Origin: Natronomonas pharaonis DSM 2160
GTDB lineage: Archaea > Halobacteriota > Halobacteria > Halobacteriales > Haloarculaceae
Direction of reading: 5' to 3'
DNA: 64,000 bases
Assembly: GCF_000026045.1 (NCBI RefSeq)
Contig: NC_007426.1
Span: 682,001-746,000 of the forward strand
In this document: piece by piece, positions 61,368 through 64,000 of the stretch
Layout: each line of letters begins with the position of its first letter
Position numbering within the stretch: the stretch's first letter is position 1
The notes under the pieces: generated by a model
The model's database searches: none
What the model was told of the DNA's origin: nothing
What the model saw: the letters and a program-made list of their open reading frames with translations, nothing else
Made by a program: the position numbers and the translations under genes

Positions 61368-61703
61368 TTAGTCATCAGCCGGGAGTACGCTCCCCGACCG
61401 AGTGCCGTCCCGCTTTGTCCCGCGAGTGCCGTCCTGCTTTGCTTCATCCTCAACAGCGAGTGTGTACACGCGCTTGCGGGCGTCGGTGAACGAAAACCGG
61501 GAGTCGACGGCGTCGACTTCCTCCAGACGGTTGAGTCCGTAGCGGACCGTCCGCGGCGGCAGCATCGTCTCCTCGGCCAGCTGGCTCTGTGTGAGCCGGT
61601 CGTTGTACTCGAGAACCTTCGCGACCAGCTTGGCGCTCGGCGGCAGCTCCGCGACGGCCTCCCAGCCGTCAGATTCCACCGCTTTCGTGTCGGTTGCGCT
61701 CAT
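61368..61703 (-). CDS. Winged-helix transcription regulator
   Basis: The 111-residue protein has a winged helix in the middle: PPSAKLVAKVLEYNDRLTQS, LAEETMLPPRTVRYGLNRLE and FSFTDARKRVYTLAV. The C-terminus is charged and low-complexity with a repeated GTRGTKRDGTRSG-like stretch. The ATG at 61703 is preferred. It sits between the mre11 operon and pan, divergent from pan, and might control either. Confidence 0.78.
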   Translation of the reverse strand: MSATDTKAVESDGWEAVAELPPSAKLVAKVLEYNDRLTQSQLAEETMLPPRTVRYGLNRLEEVDAVDSRFSFTDARKRVYTLAVEDEAKQDGTRGTKRDGTRSGSVLPADD

Positions 61704-61826
61704 CGTACTCTCCTCTTTTCGATGACGGGTAATAATACTTTCCAAACTATAATTCCTGCTGGTTATTGAATCCGCTGGACTGATAGCTTCGGCGGTGGCT
61801 GCCGAAGTTGGAGCCACCCGAAGCCT

Positions 61827-61834
61827 CTTATAAG
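61827..61834 (+). promoter_or_regulatory. TATA-like box for pan
   Basis: CTTATAAG is a self-complementary TATA-like octamer about 27 nt before the ATG at 61857, giving a nearly leaderless mRNA. Confidence 0.5.
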
Positions 61835-61856
61835 CACGGGCGCTAGAAATCCAGTA

Positions 61857-63071
61857 ATGACTGACACTGTTGACGACGTCGACCTCCCCTACGAGGACGG
61901 CGCGTCACAGCAGGAGAAACTGGAGGCGCTGGAGGAGCGTCTCGAAATCCTCGAACAACAAAACGAGGAGATGCGGGACAAACTCCTCGACGCTAACGCG
62001 GAGAACAACAAATACCAGCAGAAACTCGAGCGGCTCACCCACGAGAACAAGAAGCTCAAGCAGTCGCCGCTGTTTGTCGCCACCGTCCAAGAGCTCACCG
62101 GCGAGGGCGTCATCATCAAACAGCACGGCAACAATCAGGAAGCGCTCACCGAGGTTACCGACGACATGCGCGAAGACCTCGCGCCGGACGACCGTGTCGC
62201 GGTGAACAACTCCCTTTCCATCGTCAAGCGACTCGACAGCGAGACCGACGTTCGCGCCCGCGTGATGCAGGTTGACGAGTCGCCCGACGTCTCCTACGAG
62301 GACATCGGCGGTATCGACGACCAGATGGAGGAGGTTCGCGAGACCGTCGAGATGCCCATCGAAAGCCCCGAGATGTTCGACGAGGTCGGTATCGACCCGC
62401 CGTCGGGTGTCCTGCTGCACGGGCCGCCCGGGACGGGGAAGACGATGCTGGCGAAGGCGGTCGCCAACCAGACCGACGCGACCTTCATCAAGATGGCCGG
62501 CTCCGAACTCGTCCACAAGTTCATCGGCGAGGGCGCAAAGTTGGTCCGTGACCTCTTCGAGCTGGCTCGGCAGGAAGTGCCCGCCGTCGTCTTCATCGAC
62601 GAAATCGACGCCATCGCGGCCAAGCGAACCGAGTCGAAGACCTCCGGCGACGCTGAAGTCCAGCGGACGATGATGCAGTTGCTTGCCGAGATGGATGGCT
62701 TCGAAGACCGCGGCCAGATATCCATCATCGCGGCGACGAACCGCTTCGACATGCTCGACCGCGCGATTCTCCGTCCCGGCCGCTTCGACCGGCTCATCGA
62801 GGTCCCGAAGCCCGACTTCGAGGGACGCGAGATTATCTTCGATATACACACCCGCGACATGAACGTCGCCGACGGGGTCGACTACACCGAACTCGCCGAG
62901 ATGGCTGACAACGCCTCCGGGGCCGACATCAAGGCGATCTGTACCGAGGCCGGTATGTACGCCATCCGCGACGACCGCACTGAGGTCCGCCACGAGGACT
63001 TCGAGCAGGCTTGGCGGAAGATACAGGAGACCGAAGAAGCCGACGCCGACGTCTCCAAGACGTTCGCCTGA
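61857..63071 (+). CDS. pan: Proteasome-activating nucleotidase (PAN)
   Basis: The 404-residue AAA ATPase unfolds substrates for the 20S proteasome. It has an N-terminal coiled coil (about residues 15-75), an OB-like domain, Walker A GPPGTGKTMLAKAVANQTDA, Walker B VVFIDEIDAIAAKR, and SRH region RAILRPGRFDRLIE. The C-terminus ends KTFA, a possible variant of the HbYX docking motif with Phe in place of Tyr. Haloarchaea usually carry two PANs; the other is not in the window. Confidence 0.95.
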   Translation: MTDTVDDVDLPYEDGASQQEKLEALEERLEILEQQNEEMRDKLLDANAENNKYQQKLERLTHENKKLKQSPLFVATVQELTGEGVIIKQHGNNQEALTEVTDDMREDLAPDDRVAVNNSLSIVKRLDSETDVRARVMQVDESPDVSYEDIGGIDDQMEEVRETVEMPIESPEMFDEVGIDPPSGVLLHGPPGTGKTMLAKAVANQTDATFIKMAGSELVHKFIGEGAKLVRDLFELARQEVPAVVFIDEIDAIAAKRTESKTSGDAEVQRTMMQLLAEMDGFEDRGQISIIAATNRFDMLDRAILRPGRFDRLIEVPKPDFEGREIIFDIHTRDMNVADGVDYTELAEMADNASGADIKAICTEAGMYAIRDDRTEVRHEDFEQAWRKIQETEEADADVSKTFA

Positions 63072-63122
63072 GACAGCCCCACGCTTTCTGTTGCTCCCAT
63101 TTCTTTGCGGTCACCGGTCGGT

Positions 63123-63130
63123 AGCTATAT
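63123..63130 (+). promoter_or_regulatory. TATA-like box before the last gene
   Basis: AGCTATAT lies about 30 nt before the ATG at 63156, supporting that start over the ATG at 63129, which overlaps the box. Confidence 0.35.
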
Positions 63131-63155
63131 GTCCGTCCTGTCGCTTCTCAGTTGT

Positions 63156-64000
63156 ATGGACGCCCACTCCGTGATTGACGACTGGGACGTGTCTCGGTTC
63201 GACGGTGGGTTCAGCGGTCTCGCCGACCTTCGGGACCGCGGCTTTAGCGGCGCGGTCGAGGCCGGGACGTCGTGGCTCTTTTTCCACGGCGGTGAGCCGC
63301 TCGCGGTCGTCTCCGACCTCTCGACCGACCCGCGCCCCGGCGATATCGACGCCTTCGAGGGCGCAAGCGGCCAACTCCACGAACCCGAAGCGCCGGAAGC
63401 GGCGGCGCTTTCGGCAATGCTGGCGCTCGATGGCGACGTGCGTGGCCGATACTTTACGGACGATACGTCGCTTGCGACCGTCCACGAGACGCTCTCCGAA
63501 GGCGGCTTCACCGGCTACGTTGAACTCTCCGAGAACGTCCTCAGCGGTGACTACTACTACATTTACGTTGATGGCGAGGTCGACCACCTCGGCTTCGTCG
63601 GCTCCAGCCAGACACTCTCCGGCGAGGAAGCGAAATCGAAGGCCGAAGGCGAAGTCGGCATCTACGACGTCGTCGGAGTCCAGCTGCCGGCTGTTGATAT
63701 TCCAGAGCCAGAGCCAGAACCGGAGCCAGAGCCAGAACCGGAGCCAGCCCCAGCCACAGCGGCGACAGCGACCGACGATTCATCGGAACCCTCCCCTGAA
63801 GACGAGTCAGCCTCGTCCCCAGCGGCGGAGCCGGACACCCCAGCGACGACGGTCGACGAGAGGCCGGACGAGCGGCCCGACGCTCAAGTGTCTCCCACCA
63901 CAGACGACGTGGAAGCACGGGCTGACGAAACAGCGACGGAGGACTCGGTGGCCGACGCCGCTGCTGAAGAGCCGGAGTCACCCCCTGCCGAAGAGTCAGC
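63156..64000 (+). CDS. Protein with N-terminal domain and Pro-Glu linker, 3' end cut by window
   Basis: The frame is open from the ATG at 63156 to the window end (281 residues visible). Residues about 1-185 form a compact domain (FDGGFSGLADLRDRGFSGAV, TSWLFFHGGEPLAVVSDLST, GYVELSENVLSGDYYYIYVD). A Pro-Glu run of alternating PE (about 188-203) and a long acidic Ser/Ala/Thr-rich stretch follow, so another domain probably lies beyond the window. I recognise no family. The Pro-Glu run is encoded by an 18-bp repeat. Confidence 0.8.
   Translation, partial: MDAHSVIDDWDVSRFDGGFSGLADLRDRGFSGAVEAGTSWLFFHGGEPLAVVSDLSTDPRPGDIDAFEGASGQLHEPEAPEAAALSAMLALDGDVRGRYFTDDTSLATVHETLSEGGFTGYVELSENVLSGDYYYIYVDGEVDHLGFVGSSQTLSGEEAKSKAEGEVGIYDVVGVQLPAVDIPEPEPEPEPEPEPEPAPATAATATDDSSEPSPEDESASSPAAEPDTPATTVDERPDERPDAQVSPTTDDVEARADETATEDSVADAAAEEPESPPAEES

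Overview
The window is a stretch of chromosome from a haloarchaeon. The proteins are strongly acidic and GC-rich, secreted proteins carry Tat (RR) signals with lipoboxes, and several starts sit about 25-30 nt downstream of TATA-like boxes, as in leaderless archaeal transcripts. The gene set is archaeal: PolB with two inteins, Mre11-Rad50, PAN, GatCA and a fused FolC-FolP. Gene content resembles the alkaliphilic genus Natronomonas, but no comparison could be run, so this is an inference. Most of the window is core metabolism and information processing, not a genomic island.

Layout. 1-8.6 kb: end of upp, an IMPACT-family protein, a phosphate permease, a CNNM/CorC membrane protein, a redox cluster (CPFC protein, Cys-less redoxin, Sua5), truncated haemoglobin, a solitary Cas4-like protein, hpt, a DHH phosphoesterase and a universal stress protein. 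8.7-19 kb: a tungsten/molybdenum aldehyde:ferredoxin oxidoreductase, initiator tRNA-Met, a sugar-transfer locus (GT2, GtrA, DUF2298-type membrane protein), a repeat-rich 700-bp gap, tandem moeA genes (the second fused to a periplasmic-binding-like domain), and tRNA-Glu flanked by a partial copy of its own 3' end. 19-28 kb: thioredoxin-like protein, membrane-anchored winged-helix protein, a GlcD/GlcF-type dehydrogenase, gatCA, a CPBP protease, an HTH regulator and an enoyl-CoA hydratase.

28-44 kb: a complete livJHMGF-type ABC importer operon, GNAT acetyltransferase, a glycosyltransferase, folCP, two exported proteins, htpX, a soluble MCP-like transducer with a C-terminal PAS domain, the lysine/DAP genes dapABD and tRNA-Gln. 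44-50 kb: iron and Fe-S metabolism (ferritin-like protein, DtxR-type regulator, sufCBD) and a membrane sensor kinase. 50-64 kb: replication, repair and proteolysis: polB with two paralogous inteins, three small genes, rad50, mre11 and a small partner gene, a winged-helix protein, PAN, and a protein with a Pro-Glu linker running off the end.

How they fit together: the suf genes, DtxR regulator and ferritin-like protein couple iron handling to Fe-S assembly. The MoeA proteins could supply molybdopterin cofactor to enzymes such as the AOR. GatCA serves indirect aminoacylation. The most unusual material is the intein pair, the repeat- and hairpin-rich gap at 14.2-14.9 kb, the tRNA-Glu scar at 18.5-18.9 kb, and the dyad upstream of the kinase at 48.7 kb. 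I found no insertion sequence, CRISPR array or rRNA gene.
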